Part shown: positions 16,893-25,887 of the stretch, one piece after another
Position numbering within the stretch: position 1 is the stretch's first letter
Layout: every line of letters begins with the position of its first letter
Source of the DNA: Leisingera sp. ANG1
GTDB lineage: Bacteria; Pseudomonadota; Alphaproteobacteria; Rhodobacterales; Rhodobacteraceae
Reading direction: 5' to 3'
DNA: 64,000 nucleotides
Assembly (NCBI RefSeq): GCF_000203975.2
Contig: NZ_AFCF02000001.1
Coordinates: forward strand, 372,001 to 436,000
Made by a program: the position numbers and the translations under genes
Notes under the pieces: generated by a model
Databases searched by the model: none
The model's input: only the letters and a program-made list of their open reading frames with translations
Told to the model about the DNA's origin: nothing

Positions 16893-18437
16893 ATGGCAGA
16901 TAGCTTATTCATTGGCGGCGGCGGCGAAGAATATGGCGAGCCGCAGGGGCTGAGCCTGAAATATGCCAACCGCCATGGGCTGATTGCGGGTGCTACCGGC
17001 ACCGGCAAGACCGTCACCCTGCAGATCCTGGCAGAGGGGTTTTCCAACGCGGGCGTGCCGGTGATCCTGGCGGATGTGAAGGGGGATCTGTCAGGGCTGG
17101 CAAAGGCGGGCACGGAAAGCCACAAGCTGCATGAGGCCTTCACTTCCCGCGCGGGTAAAATCGGTTTTGCCGGTTACACTTACCATGCCTGCCCGGTGAC
17201 CTTCTGGGATCTCTATGGCAAGCAGGGCCATCCGGTGCGCACCACCGTAGCCGAGATGGGGCCGCTGCTGCTGGCACGGCTGCTGGAGCTGAGCGAGGCG
17301 CAGGAGGGTATTCTGAACATCGCCTTCCGGCTCGCTGACGAGGAAGGGCTGCCGCTTTTGGATCTGAAAGACCTGCAGGCGTTGCTGGTCTGGATCGGCG
17401 AAAACCGCAGCCAGCTTTCGCTGCGCTACGGCAATGTATCAACGGCCTCAATTGGGGCCATCCAGCGGCGTCTCCTGGTGCTGGAGAACCAGGGCGGCGC
17501 CGGGCTGTTCGGCGAACCGGCCCTGGCGCTCAGCGATTTGATGCGCTGCGATGCGTCCGGAAAGGGCATGGTCAACATTCTGGCCGCGGACAAGCTGATG
17601 GCAGCGCCGGGGCTTTATTCGACCTTCCTGCTATGGCTGCTCAGCGAACTGTTTGAGGAACTGCCCGAAGTTGGAGACCCCGACAAACCGCGGCTGGTCT
17701 TCTTCTTTGATGAAGCGCATCTGTTGTTTGAAGACGCGCCGAAGGCGCTGACCGACAAGGTGGAACAAGTCGCCCGGCTGATCCGCTCCAAGGGGGTTGG
17801 GATCTATTTCATCACCCAGAACCCGGCCGATGTGCCGGAGGACATTCTGGGCCAGCTCGGCAACCGCATTCAGCACGCGCTGCGCGCCTTTACTGCCAAG
17901 GACCGCAAGAACCTGCGGCTGGCGGCTGAAACCTACCGCGAGAATCCCCGGTTTTCGACCGAAGACGCCATCCGCGAGGTTGGCGTTGGTGAAGCGGTGA
18001 CCTCCATGCTGCAGAAAAAAGGCGTGCCCGGCGTGGTGGAGCGCACACTGATCCGGCCGCCCAGCACGCAGTTGGGACCGATTACAGACGGCGAGCGCAA
18101 GGAGATGCTCAAAGCCTCTGACATGGCCGGGAAATACGACAATCCGGTGGACCGGCGCTCTGCCTATGAGATCCTCGCGCAGCGGACAGCGGCTGCGGCT
18201 CAGGAAGCCGAAGCCTCAGAAGTGGCAGCAGAGGATGCCCAGGAACCAGCGGCACGCGAGTTCAACGCCGGCCGCCGTTACTCAGGCTCACGGGTCAGCC
18301 GCTCTTCTTCCCGCTCGTACTGGCAAAAGGATACGTTCACTTCTGCGATGTCAGAAGCCGTGATCAAGGAGCTGAAAGGCACCACCGGGCGGCGTATTGT
18401 CCGCGGAATTCTCGGCAGCCTGTTCAAGGGGCGTTAG
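16893..18437 (+). CDS. HerA/YjgR-family (DUF853) ATPase
   Basis: This 514-residue P-loop ATPase has Walker A GATGTGKT at about residue 33, a Walker B with VFFFDEAHLLFEDAP, and a conserved FITQNPADVPEDILGQLGNRIQHALRAF sensor/arginine-finger block. It belongs to the DUF853 group (E. coli YjgR), related to HerA/FtsK motors that act on DNA, but its real role is not established. The N-terminal GGG-rich loop binds the rest of the domain. The ATG at 16893 (MADSLFIGGGG) matches the family start better than the in-frame ATG at 16857. A Ser/Arg-rich tail precedes the C-terminal helix. Confidence 0.9.
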   Translation: MADSLFIGGGGEEYGEPQGLSLKYANRHGLIAGATGTGKTVTLQILAEGFSNAGVPVILADVKGDLSGLAKAGTESHKLHEAFTSRAGKIGFAGYTYHACPVTFWDLYGKQGHPVRTTVAEMGPLLLARLLELSEAQEGILNIAFRLADEEGLPLLDLKDLQALLVWIGENRSQLSLRYGNVSTASIGAIQRRLLVLENQGGAGLFGEPALALSDLMRCDASGKGMVNILAADKLMAAPGLYSTFLLWLLSELFEELPEVGDPDKPRLVFFFDEAHLLFEDAPKALTDKVEQVARLIRSKGVGIYFITQNPADVPEDILGQLGNRIQHALRAFTAKDRKNLRLAAETYRENPRFSTEDAIREVGVGEAVTSMLQKKGVPGVVERTLIRPPSTQLGPITDGERKEMLKASDMAGKYDNPVDRRSAYEILAQRTAAAAQEAEASEVAAEDAQEPAAREFNAGRRYSGSRVSRSSSRSYWQKDTFTSAMSEAVIKELKGTTGRRIVRGILGSLFKGR

Positions 18438-18468
18438 GGCGCAGCCGGTGTCAGAAACGGCAGCGGCG

Positions 18469-18717
18469 TCAGCCGCCGTCTTTCTGCCGCTGGCCTTCCT
18501 GCTTGCAGATTGCATCAGCCTCTTGCACGGACATGGTAGCGGGCCTGTCGATGGAACGGTCCCACAATACCCGCTCCTTGGTGTAGAGCTGGCAGGTGAC
18601 AATGCCCTTGCTGGTTTGCAGCTGCACTGGGGTTGTTTCGTAATTCTCCGGGCTGACACAGCCGCTCAAGGCTGCCGCAACGGCCGTAAGTTTTATTAAC
18701 TTGGACTTGGTTTTCAT
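18469..18717 (-). CDS. Small lipoprotein of unknown function
   Basis: The 82-residue product has an N-terminal signal with a lipobox (LTAVAAALSGC, Cys about residue 20), followed by an unrecognised domain with two more cysteines (VTCQLY and AICKQEG) that could form a disulfide, and RSIDRPATMSVQEAD in between. The start at 18717 has a GGTGAG site; the frame stays open further upstream but without a signal. It is convergent with the herA-like gene. Function unknown. Confidence 0.75.
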   Translation of the reverse strand: MKTKSKLIKLTAVAAALSGCVSPENYETTPVQLQTSKGIVTCQLYTKERVLWDRSIDRPATMSVQEADAICKQEGQRQKDGG

Positions 18718-18826
18718 AACTGGCTCACCTCGGTCGGTTTTCCTCCGAATATCGCGAGAGGGGAAATAAATCATTAAAACCCGCGGGTTCCACGGCAGAG
18801 CACCGAGCGTATAGGCGGGCAAGAAA

Positions 18827-18856
18827 ACTGCCGCCCAAGGCGTCCTGAGCGGCAGT
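18827..18856 (-). terminator. Terminator after livM
   Basis: Stem ACTGCCGC (18827-18834) / GCGGCAGT (18849-18856). On the minus strand it is followed by TTTCTTG, placed 42 bases after the livM stop. Confidence 0.75.
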
Positions 18857-18897
18857 CAATTTTTCACGCAAAATGCTGTTTTCCAGCAAAGCGGCGC

Positions 18898-20220
18898 TTA
18901 TTTCTCCGGGATCAGGCCGCGCGGGCTGAACCTGAGCACCAGGAGCAATATCAGCCCCATGGTGAACAGCCGCATGTGCGAGGCGCTTTCCAAGAGATGC
19001 GCCTTCAGCGCGCTGCCTTCTGCCATGCCGGAGGTGACAAGCTCCATCAGCAGGATACCCATGGGCTCCACCTTGATCCAGAAGAACCAGATCAGCATGC
19101 CGCCCAGCACCGCGCCGAAGTTGTTGCCGGACCCGCCAACAATCACCATCACCCAAATGAGGAAGGTGAAGCGAAGCGGGTTGTAGGTGCCCGGTGTCAT
19201 CTGGCTGTCGAGCGTGGTCATCATCGCCCCGGCAATGCCGCAGATGGCGGATCCCAGCACAAAGATCTGCAGGTGGCGGCGGGTCACGTCCTTGCCCATT
19301 GCCTCTGCCGCAACCTCATTATCGCGGATCGCGCGCATCATCCGGCCCCAGGGGCTTTTCAGCGCCATCTGCGCCATCCACAGAAGCGCCAGCAGCACCA
19401 CAGTGAACATCAGCGCATAACCGGCTTTGACGTAGACGGTGGAGGCGGTGACCGGGTCCATGCCCCAGCTGGCCGCGCGCTCCACAAAGGACGGATCGCT
19501 TTGCAGATCCACCTCATAGGGCAGCGGGCGGGGCAGGCCGACCACGTTCTTCACGCCGCGCGACAGCCAGTCCTCGTTCTTCAGGACCGCAATGATGATC
19601 TCGGCAATGCCCAGCGTGGCAATCGCCAGATAGTCGGAGCGCAGGCCCAGTGCGGTCTTGCCAATCAGCCAGGCAGCACCGGCAGCCAGCAGGCCGCCTG
19701 CGGGCCAGGCCAGCAGCACCGGCAGGCCAAGGCCGCCGATATTGCCCTGCAGCGCCGGGTTGATTGCCTCGACCGAACCGACAGCGGGATCAAAGATTGC
19801 ACGGTAGACAAAGAAGCCCACGATGAGCACAGCGAGCAGAACAACGGTGCGCAGTTTGCCACCTGGCATGAACTTGGTGATCATCACCGCCGACACAACT
19901 GTCAGCGCGCCCATCACCAATGCCATCACGATGCTGACACCTCCGGACGACCAGGCCGCCGGGATCACTGGGGTCGACACCAGAACCACGGCCAGCCCGC
20001 CAAGCGCGGTGAAGCCCATGATGCCGACGTTGAACAGACCGGCAAAGCCCCACTGGATGTTGACCCCGATGGCCATGATGGCCGAAATCAACCCCATGTT
20101 CAGGATCACCAGCGCCGAGTTCCAGGAGCCAGAGAAGAACAGGAAGTCGGTCATGCCTTCTGCGAGGATCATCACGCCGACAAAGACGAAAAGAAGGGTA
20201 TGTTTCATGGTCTCGGTCAT
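18898..20220 (-). CDS. livM: LivM, branched-chain amino acid ABC transporter permease
   Basis: This 440-residue inner-membrane permease has about ten hydrophobic segments and the LivM hallmark near its C-terminal half: SPWGRMMRAIRDNEVAAEAMG followed by KDVTRRHLQIFVLGSAICGIAGAM, the coupling region contacting the ATPases. With LivH it forms the channel of a HAAT-type importer. It has an extended N-terminus typical of the family. The start overlaps the livH stop by four bases (20217-20220). Confidence 0.94.
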   Translation of the reverse strand: MTETMKHTLLFVFVGVMILAEGMTDFLFFSGSWNSALVILNMGLISAIMAIGVNIQWGFAGLFNVGIMGFTALGGLAVVLVSTPVIPAAWSSGGVSIVMALVMGALTVVSAVMITKFMPGGKLRTVVLLAVLIVGFFVYRAIFDPAVGSVEAINPALQGNIGGLGLPVLLAWPAGGLLAAGAAWLIGKTALGLRSDYLAIATLGIAEIIIAVLKNEDWLSRGVKNVVGLPRPLPYEVDLQSDPSFVERAASWGMDPVTASTVYVKAGYALMFTVVLLALLWMAQMALKSPWGRMMRAIRDNEVAAEAMGKDVTRRHLQIFVLGSAICGIAGAMMTTLDSQMTPGTYNPLRFTFLIWVMVIVGGSGNNFGAVLGGMLIWFFWIKVEPMGILLMELVTSGMAEGSALKAHLLESASHMRLFTMGLILLLVLRFSPRGLIPEK

Positions 20221-21227
20221 ACCGCTTTCCCTTTGAAAAGGCCGGTAGGCTTGAACAGGAGGACGACAATCAGGATCGCGAAGGAGACCGCGAACTTGTA
20301 GTCTGTGCTGAGGAGCTGAACGAGCCCGTCAGGCGCCAGGCTGTCCGGCAGGCCGTAGGTCAGCACCTTTTTCCAGGCATAGGTGATTGTCACCTCGGAG
20401 AAGGCGATGATGAACCCGCCGGCAATGGCCCCGATCGGGTTGCCGAGGCCGCCCACGATGGCGGAGGCAAAGATCGGCAGCAGAAGCTGGAAATAGGTGA
20501 ACGGCTTGAACGACTTGTCGAGACCGTAAAGCACACCCGCAATGGTCGCCAGCGCCGCCACGATCATCCAGGTGTACATCACCACGCGCTCCGGGTTGAT
20601 GCCCGACAGTAGCGCCAGATCTTCGTTGTCAGAATAGGCCCGCATGGATTTGCCGGTGCGGGTCTTGTTCAGGAACCAGAACAGCACCGCCACCACGATG
20701 ATCGCGGTGATCACGGTGATGCCTTGCGTGGTCTTGATTGCCAGGCCTTCGTCCAAGCCGGTCATCTGCTTGAAGGTGCGTGCCTTGATGATGAACCGCT
20801 CGCCATCGGCAAACCGCTGGTCGCCGGGGCCGATGATGAAACGCACGATGCCATTCATCATGAACATCACACCCAGCGAGACCATGACAAAGATCACCGG
20901 CTTTGCCTTCTGCTGGCGGTAGAACCGGTAAACGGTCCGGTCGGTCAGCAGCGCCAGGCCGATGGTGCCCAGGATGCCAAAGGGCAGGGCCAGCAGTGCG
21001 GTTGGCAGCGGTCCTGCGCTGATCCCCATGGACTGGAACGCCCAGGTGATCAGGATGGTGACCATCGCGCCAAACGCCATGGTGTCGCCATGGGCAAAGT
21101 TCGAGAACCGCAGGATCCCGTAGATCAGCGTCACCCCCAGCGCGCCGAGCGCAAGCTGGCTGCCATAGGCCAGCCCGGGAACAACAACAAAATTGGTAAG
21201 CGCCACGAGGGCGTTGAGAAGATCCAT
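20217..21227 (-). CDS. livH: LivH, branched-chain amino acid ABC transporter permease
   Basis: A 336-residue permease with eight or so membrane segments and the LivH signatures: GVTLIYGILRFSNFAHGDTMAFGA near the N-terminus and TRTGKSMRAYSDNEDLALLSGINPERV in the coupling loop. It pairs with LivM. Its start overlaps by one base (TAATG) the stop of an unknown secreted protein placed between it and livF, so that gene is part of the same transcript. Confidence 0.95.
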   Translation of the reverse strand: MDLLNALVALTNFVVVPGLAYGSQLALGALGVTLIYGILRFSNFAHGDTMAFGAMVTILITWAFQSMGISAGPLPTALLALPFGILGTIGLALLTDRTVYRFYRQQKAKPVIFVMVSLGVMFMMNGIVRFIIGPGDQRFADGERFIIKARTFKQMTGLDEGLAIKTTQGITVITAIIVVAVLFWFLNKTRTGKSMRAYSDNEDLALLSGINPERVVMYTWMIVAALATIAGVLYGLDKSFKPFTYFQLLLPIFASAIVGGLGNPIGAIAGGFIIAFSEVTITYAWKKVLTYGLPDSLAPDGLVQLLSTDYKFAVSFAILIVVLLFKPTGLFKGKAV

Positions 21228-21631
21228 TAGTTTACCTCCGTGCAGCGGCCATAGTGCATGAAGGACAGGTCCTCATGTTTGTCTTTCCAGTAAAACATGT
21301 TCGCTCCGGAGGAATCGTAGGTAACAAGAACCTCTTCCGAACCGCGGGTTGCGAGAAAACTCCGCTCCCCGCCGTTCTTGATAGAAGAATTAGCCAGTTC
21401 GAACTTGGCTCCGCCAAAAGTCAGACGGTTCTGTTCTGGCCTAATCTGAACTTCGATCTCTTTTGAAGTGCAGTTTTCGAACCGGACACCGGAAACGGGT
21501 TCGCAATCCCTTACGAAATCGCAATTCGCCAGTATTGGCGCGCTTAGAGCCGGTGATGCGGAAAGCGCGGCCAACAACGATGTAACGGCAAGACTTCCAA
21601 CTTGGGAGGCTTTCGAAAAGCTTACAGCCAT
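21227..21631 (-). CDS. Secreted protein of unknown function inside the liv operon
   Basis: I do not recognise this 134-residue protein. It begins with a likely Sec signal (VGSLAVTSLLAALSASPALSA) and has four cysteines (ANCDFVRDCEP, FENCTS, GRCTE), suggesting a disulfide-bonded periplasmic domain with beta strands. It starts 2 bases after livF and its stop overlaps the livH start, so it is tightly embedded. Codon use and GC content are visibly less biased than in the liv genes, suggesting a later insertion. It could be a substrate-handling accessory or simply a hitchhiker; no function can be assigned. Confidence 0.7.
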   Translation of the reverse strand: MAVSFSKASQVGSLAVTSLLAALSASPALSAPILANCDFVRDCEPVSGVRFENCTSKEIEVQIRPEQNRLTFGGAKFELANSSIKNGGERSFLATRGSEEVLVTYDSSGANMFYWKDKHEDLSFMHYGRCTEVN

Positions 21632-21633
21632 GA

Positions 21634-22464
21634 CTACCCCCCCAAGAACGACTTGCGCACTTCGGGATCGGCCAGCAGCTCCTTGCCGGTGCCGGTATAG
21701 GCATTGCGCCCCTGCACCAGAACATAGCCTTTGTCCGCGATCTCAAGCGCTTGCTTGGCGTTCTGCTCCACCATCAGGATCGGCAGCCCGGTGCGGGCGA
21801 CCTCAATGATGCGGTCGAACAGCTCATCCATCACGATGGGGGACACACCCGCTGTCGGCTCGTCCAGCATCAGCACCTTGGGCTTGGTCATTAGCGCGCG
21901 GCCCACAGCCACCTGCTGGCGCTGGCCGCCGGACAGCTCGCCGGCGGGCTGGTTGCGCTTGTCGCGCAGGATCGGGAACAGATCATAGACCTGCTCCATC
22001 GTGTCCCGGAAATCATCGGTGCGGATGAAGGCGCCCATTTCCAGGTTCTCCTCCACCGTCATCGAGGTGAAGATGTTGCTGGTCTGCGGCACAAAACCCA
22101 TGCCCTTGACCACCCGGTCCTGTGGGGTCAGCTGGGTGATGTCCTCGCCGTCCAGCCGCACCGCGCCGGAGCGCACGTTCAGCATCCCGAACACAGCCTT
22201 CATCGCGGTCGACTTGCCGGCGCCGTTGGGGCCGACGATCACAGCGATCTCGCCCTTGTCGACGGCGATAGTGCAGTCATGCAGGATGTCCGGACCCTTG
22301 CCGTACCCGCCGGTCATGGTGTCGCCGATCAGGAACGGGCCGCCCTCGACCTTGTGGGTGGGGCCGCTTTTCAGATGGGCGGGCTGCATCGTGCCGATGC
22401 CTTTCGTGTTGGTGATCGAGGCATCCTTGTTGCCATGATCGTCCTGGTAGGGGTTGTCGCTCAT
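21634..22464 (-). CDS. livF: LivF, branched-chain amino acid ABC transporter ATPase
   Basis: A 276-residue ABC ATPase with Walker A GPNGAGKST, Q-loop FVPQTSNIFTSMTVEENLEMG, signature LSGGQRQQVAVGRAL and Walker B VLMLDEPTAGVSP, followed by the MVEQNAKQALEIAD motif typical of LivF. It has an unusual N-terminal extension of about 45 residues (rich in D, G, N) before the ATPase core. It powers import with LivG. The start overlaps the livG stop by four bases (22461-22464). Confidence 0.95.
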   Translation of the reverse strand: MSDNPYQDDHGNKDASITNTKGIGTMQPAHLKSGPTHKVEGGPFLIGDTMTGGYGKGPDILHDCTIAVDKGEIAVIVGPNGAGKSTAMKAVFGMLNVRSGAVRLDGEDITQLTPQDRVVKGMGFVPQTSNIFTSMTVEENLEMGAFIRTDDFRDTMEQVYDLFPILRDKRNQPAGELSGGQRQQVAVGRALMTKPKVLMLDEPTAGVSPIVMDELFDRIIEVARTGLPILMVEQNAKQALEIADKGYVLVQGRNAYTGTGKELLADPEVRKSFLGG

Positions 22465-23249
22465 GCGCCCGCCTCCAGTTTGTCTTTATTTTTCAGACCG
22501 GTGCCCAGATAGGCCTCGATCACATGTTCGTTTGCCTTGATTTCGTCCAGGGTGCCCTCGGCCAGCTTTTTGCCCTCGGCCATGCAGATCACCGGGTCGC
22601 ACAGGCGGCCGATGAATTCCATGTCGTGCTCGATGACGACAAAAGTGTATCCGCGCTCCTCGTTGAGGCGCTTGATGGCGTCAGCAATGGTATATAGCAG
22701 GGTGCGGTTCACACCGGCGCCGACCTCGTCGAGGAAGACGATCTTGGCGTCCACCATCATGGTGCGGCCCAGTTCCAGCAGCTTCTTCTGGCCGCCCGAT
22801 ACCTGGCCTGCCTTCAGGTCCGCGATGTGGCTGATGGTCAGGAACTCCAGCACCTCGTCGGCCTTGGCCCGCAGTGCGCGTTCCTCGTCAGCGATCCGCT
22901 TGCGGCCAAACCAGGTGTTCCACAGCGTCTCGCCCGATTGCGCGCCCGGCACCATCATCAGGTTTTCCCGGCACGTCATCGAAGAGAACTCATGCGCAAT
23001 CTGGAAGGTGCGCAAGAGCCCCTTGTGGAACAGCTCATGCGGCGGCAGGCCGGTGATATCCTCACCATCCATGGTGACCCGGCCCGAAGTTGGCTCCAGA
23101 ACGCCAGCGATAACGTTGAAAAGTGTGGTCTTTCCAGCCCCGTTCGGGCCGATCAAACCGGTTATGGACCCCTTGGCGATTTCCAGCGAGGCGCCGTCAA
23201 CCGCGTGGAACCCGCCGAAGTGCTTGTGCAAGTCCTCGACGACGATCAT
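22461..23249 (-). CDS. livG: LivG, branched-chain amino acid ABC transporter ATPase
   Basis: This 262-residue ABC ATPase has Walker A GPNGAGKTT, the signature VSGGQKKLLELGRTMM and Walker B IVFLDEVGAGVN, then a LivG-type FVVIEHDMEFIGRLCDPVICMAEGK. The usual DEP of Walker B reads DEV here, as in part of this family. It is the first ATPase gene downstream of the binding-protein gene, separated from it by two hairpins. Confidence 0.95.
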   Translation of the reverse strand: MIVVEDLHKHFGGFHAVDGASLEIAKGSITGLIGPNGAGKTTLFNVIAGVLEPTSGRVTMDGEDITGLPPHELFHKGLLRTFQIAHEFSSMTCRENLMMVPGAQSGETLWNTWFGRKRIADEERALRAKADEVLEFLTISHIADLKAGQVSGGQKKLLELGRTMMVDAKIVFLDEVGAGVNRTLLYTIADAIKRLNEERGYTFVVIEHDMEFIGRLCDPVICMAEGKKLAEGTLDEIKANEHVIEAYLGTGLKNKDKLEAGA

Positions 23250-23264
23250 GTCATTTCATCCCCT

Positions 23265-23317
23265 GCCGCGTTTTCGCGGCGTTTTTAATTTAGAACAGCC
23301 CGGGAAAACCCGGGCTG
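23265..23317. terminator. Two hairpins between the binding-protein gene and livG
   Basis: CAGCCCGGG (23296-23304) pairs with CCCGGGCTG (23309-23317) around AAAA, and GCCGCG (23265-23270) pairs with CGCGGC (23275-23280) around TTTT followed by GTTTTT on the plus strand. For the leftward operon they are a partial terminator or mRNA-stabilising structure that would leave more binding protein than membrane components. Confidence 0.6.
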
Positions 23318-23346
23318 GCCTATCTTGGTTGCTTTTCAGATGCTTA

Positions 23347-24540
23347 TCAGCGGAAGCGAAGGGTTTCGTTCTTGCCGTCCTTCACTTCGATCTCGCGGTA
23401 GGAGCCTGCGCTCTCACCCGGGCCGATCAGCTCAACGCCGGTTGCGCCCTGATAATCGATGTCACCGCCAGCGGCGAGGATTTCCAGCGCCTTGCCCAGC
23501 TCACCCGGGTTGATCGGCTCGCCCGGGGCGTTTGCCACGTCCAGGATCTTGCCGACGTAATCCGCCGGGTTGGTGGAGTTGGCGGCCTGCATCGCCAGCA
23601 GGAACAGCGCTGCCGCGTCATAGGATTCAGACGCATAGGCCGAGGTGCCGTCAAAGCCGCGTTCTTTTGCCATTTCGGCAAAGATTTCCGCGCCCTTGCT
23701 GTCGGAACCTGCGATCTGGCCGAAGGAGCCGTCGAGGTCCGCGCCAACATTTGCGGGCAGGCTGTCGCCGATCATGCCGCCGGGCAGGCCGAAGGTGTCA
23801 AACGCACCGGAGTCCAGCGATCCCTGGATGATGCCCAGGCCGCCCTGGTCCAGGTAACCTGCAACCACCAGGATATCGCCGCCAGCGGAGGCCAGCGCGC
23901 CGACTTCCGCGGAGTAGTCGCCTTTGCCGTCTTCATGCGCAGTCACGATGGTGACTTCGCCGCCAACTTCCTCGAACGAGGACTGGATCGCGTCCGCCAG
24001 GCCCTTGCCGTAGTCGTTGTTGGTGTAGGTCAGGGCGATTGAGTTGATTCCGCGCTCTTTCAGGATCTCGGCCATCACCTGGCCTTCGCGTGCGTCCGAC
24101 GGCGAGGTGCGGAAGAACAGTCCGTTGTCTTCCATGGTCGACAGGCCGGGCGAGGTTGCGGAGGGCGAGATCATCACCATGCCGTTCGGGATCGCCACGT
24201 TCTGCAGGATCGCGCCGGTCACACCGGAGCAGTCGCCGCCGATGATGCCGTTCACGCCTTCGGCTACCAGTTTCTCGCCGTTTGCCACGGCCAGGCCGTT
24301 GTCGATGCAGCCGGTGTCAGCGCGCACGGAAGTCACGGTGGCGCTGTCCAGCAGCTTGCCGGATTTGGTGACTTCTTCCATGGCCAGCTCGGCGCCGTCG
24401 CCCATGGCCGGTGCCAGCGATTCAATCGGACCGGTGAAGCCGAACAGAACGCCCAGTTTCACTTCCTTGGCATGGCCGCCGGCATATGCGGTGCCAGCCG
24501 TCAGCGCAGCGGCCGCGGTGGCCATCAGCAGTTTCTTCAT
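23347..24540 (-). CDS. Periplasmic branched-chain amino acid-type substrate-binding protein
   Basis: A 397-residue periplasmic protein with signal peptide MKKLLMATAAAALTAGTAYAGG and the LivJ/LivK-type (PF13458) fold, starting KLGVLFGFTGPIESLAPAMGDGAELAMEEV, with a conserved GGDCSGVTGA substrate loop. It would deliver amino acids or related compounds to LivFGHM. The ATG at 24540 is chosen over one 51 bases upstream because it starts the signal peptide. It is the first gene of the operon. The ligand cannot be told from sequence; leucine-type is only the family default. Confidence 0.92.
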   Translation of the reverse strand: MKKLLMATAAAALTAGTAYAGGHAKEVKLGVLFGFTGPIESLAPAMGDGAELAMEEVTKSGKLLDSATVTSVRADTGCIDNGLAVANGEKLVAEGVNGIIGGDCSGVTGAILQNVAIPNGMVMISPSATSPGLSTMEDNGLFFRTSPSDAREGQVMAEILKERGINSIALTYTNNDYGKGLADAIQSSFEEVGGEVTIVTAHEDGKGDYSAEVGALASAGGDILVVAGYLDQGGLGIIQGSLDSGAFDTFGLPGGMIGDSLPANVGADLDGSFGQIAGSDSKGAEIFAEMAKERGFDGTSAYASESYDAAALFLLAMQAANSTNPADYVGKILDVANAPGEPINPGELGKALEILAAGGDIDYQGATGVELIGPGESAGSYREIEVKDGKNETLRFR

Positions 24541-24726
24541 TTGAGAACTCCCATTGTTGGAACAAAAATGTTCACATCGGACCCTAGGCAAGCCGTTTGG
24601 AAAAGAAAAGTCCCGTTGAGGCGTGAGATAGCAAAGAGTCCGTCCCGTTGTTCTCCGCTATTATCAGGTCATGTGGTGCGGAGCTGAGTTTAATTTAAGC
24701 TTAAAGTAACAGAAGGGGAAGCGGAA

Positions 24727-25830
24727 ATGTTGCATTGGTTACGCATATTGACGGCTGTGCTTCTGCTGCTGCCGTTTTCTCCGACAGTTCAAGCGGATAC
24801 GATGAACAGCAGCCTGGGTCAGCTTCGCGTGACGAAGATGGCAGGCGGCTTCGATGTGCCCTGGGCCTTTGCGTTTCTGCCGGACGGCGCGGTTCTGGTG
24901 ACGGAACGGGATGGCGCGCTTTTCCATGTGCGGGACGGAAAAAAGAATCGCATAGGCGGCACGCCTGCCGTTGTTGCCGAGGGGCAGGGCGGCCTGTTGG
25001 ACGTGATGGTGCCGCGCGATTTTGCAACCAGCCGGGAGATATTCCTGACCTTCGCCAAACGGCAGGGGCGCGGCGCGGGCACTGCCCTGGCCGCAGGCCG
25101 GCTCAGCGCGGACAACAGGTCTCTGACGGACCTGCGCATCCTGTTTGAGGCAGCGCCCGGCGCCACCGGCGGCCGCCACTTCGGTTCCCGCGTGGTAGAG
25201 GCGCGGGATGGCACGTTGTTCATTTCTTTGGGCGAGCGCGGCGACCGTCCCAGCGCCCAGAACCTGCGGCTGCATCAGGGGTCAGTGGTGCGGATCAACA
25301 GGGAGGGCACCGTGCCAGGCAGCAATCCTTTCGTCCGCCGCACGGATGCCCAGCCGGAAATCTGGTCCTACGGCCACCGCAACCCGCAGGGAATGGCGCT
25401 TGATTTGCAGGGCAGTCTTTGGGTGGCGGAACATGGCGCCAAGGGCGGCGATGAGGTGAACCGGGTCCGCAAAGGCGCCAACTACGGCTGGCCGGTGATC
25501 TCCTACGGCCGGCATTACTCAGGCGCAAAAATCGGCGAGGGCACGTTGAAACAAGGCATGGAGCAGCCCGCGTGGTACTGGGATCCGTCCATCGCACCGT
25601 CGGGCATGATGATCTATTCCGGGCGGATGTGGCCTGAGTGGCGGGGCGATATTTTCGTCGGCTCTCTCAAGTTCGACTACATCTCCCGCCTATCCGGATC
25701 CCCCCTTAAAGAGGTGGAGCAGATACGCAGCAGCGAAACCGGGCGCATCCGCGATGTTCAGGAAGCGCCCGATGGCAGCATCTGGTTCGCATCAGAGAGC
25801 GAAGGGGCGGTGTTTCGCATCTCCAATTAA
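24727..25830 (+). CDS. PQQ-type soluble aldose sugar dehydrogenase
   Basis: The 367-residue secreted protein has a signal peptide (ILTAVLLLLPFSPTVQA) and a six-bladed propeller of the soluble glucose dehydrogenase/YliI family (PF07995). Typical motifs are GFDVPWAFAFLPDGAVLVTERDGALF, GQGGLLDVMVPRDF, FGSRVVEARDGTLFISLGERGDR, YGHRNPQGMALD and ANYGWPVISYG with the catalytic His and PQQ-contacting residues. It oxidises aldose sugars in the periplasm using PQQ. No PQQ synthesis genes are in the window. A small periplasmic protein gene follows. Confidence 0.9.
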   Translation: MLHWLRILTAVLLLLPFSPTVQADTMNSSLGQLRVTKMAGGFDVPWAFAFLPDGAVLVTERDGALFHVRDGKKNRIGGTPAVVAEGQGGLLDVMVPRDFATSREIFLTFAKRQGRGAGTALAAGRLSADNRSLTDLRILFEAAPGATGGRHFGSRVVEARDGTLFISLGERGDRPSAQNLRLHQGSVVRINREGTVPGSNPFVRRTDAQPEIWSYGHRNPQGMALDLQGSLWVAEHGAKGGDEVNRVRKGANYGWPVISYGRHYSGAKIGEGTLKQGMEQPAWYWDPSIAPSGMMIYSGRMWPEWRGDIFVGSLKFDYISRLSGSPLKEVEQIRSSETGRIRDVQEAPDGSIWFASESEGAVFRISN

Positions 25831-25887
25831 CCGCGCCACCCGAAAACTGAGACACACGTTTAAAATAGCTAAAACAGGAAGATTGAT

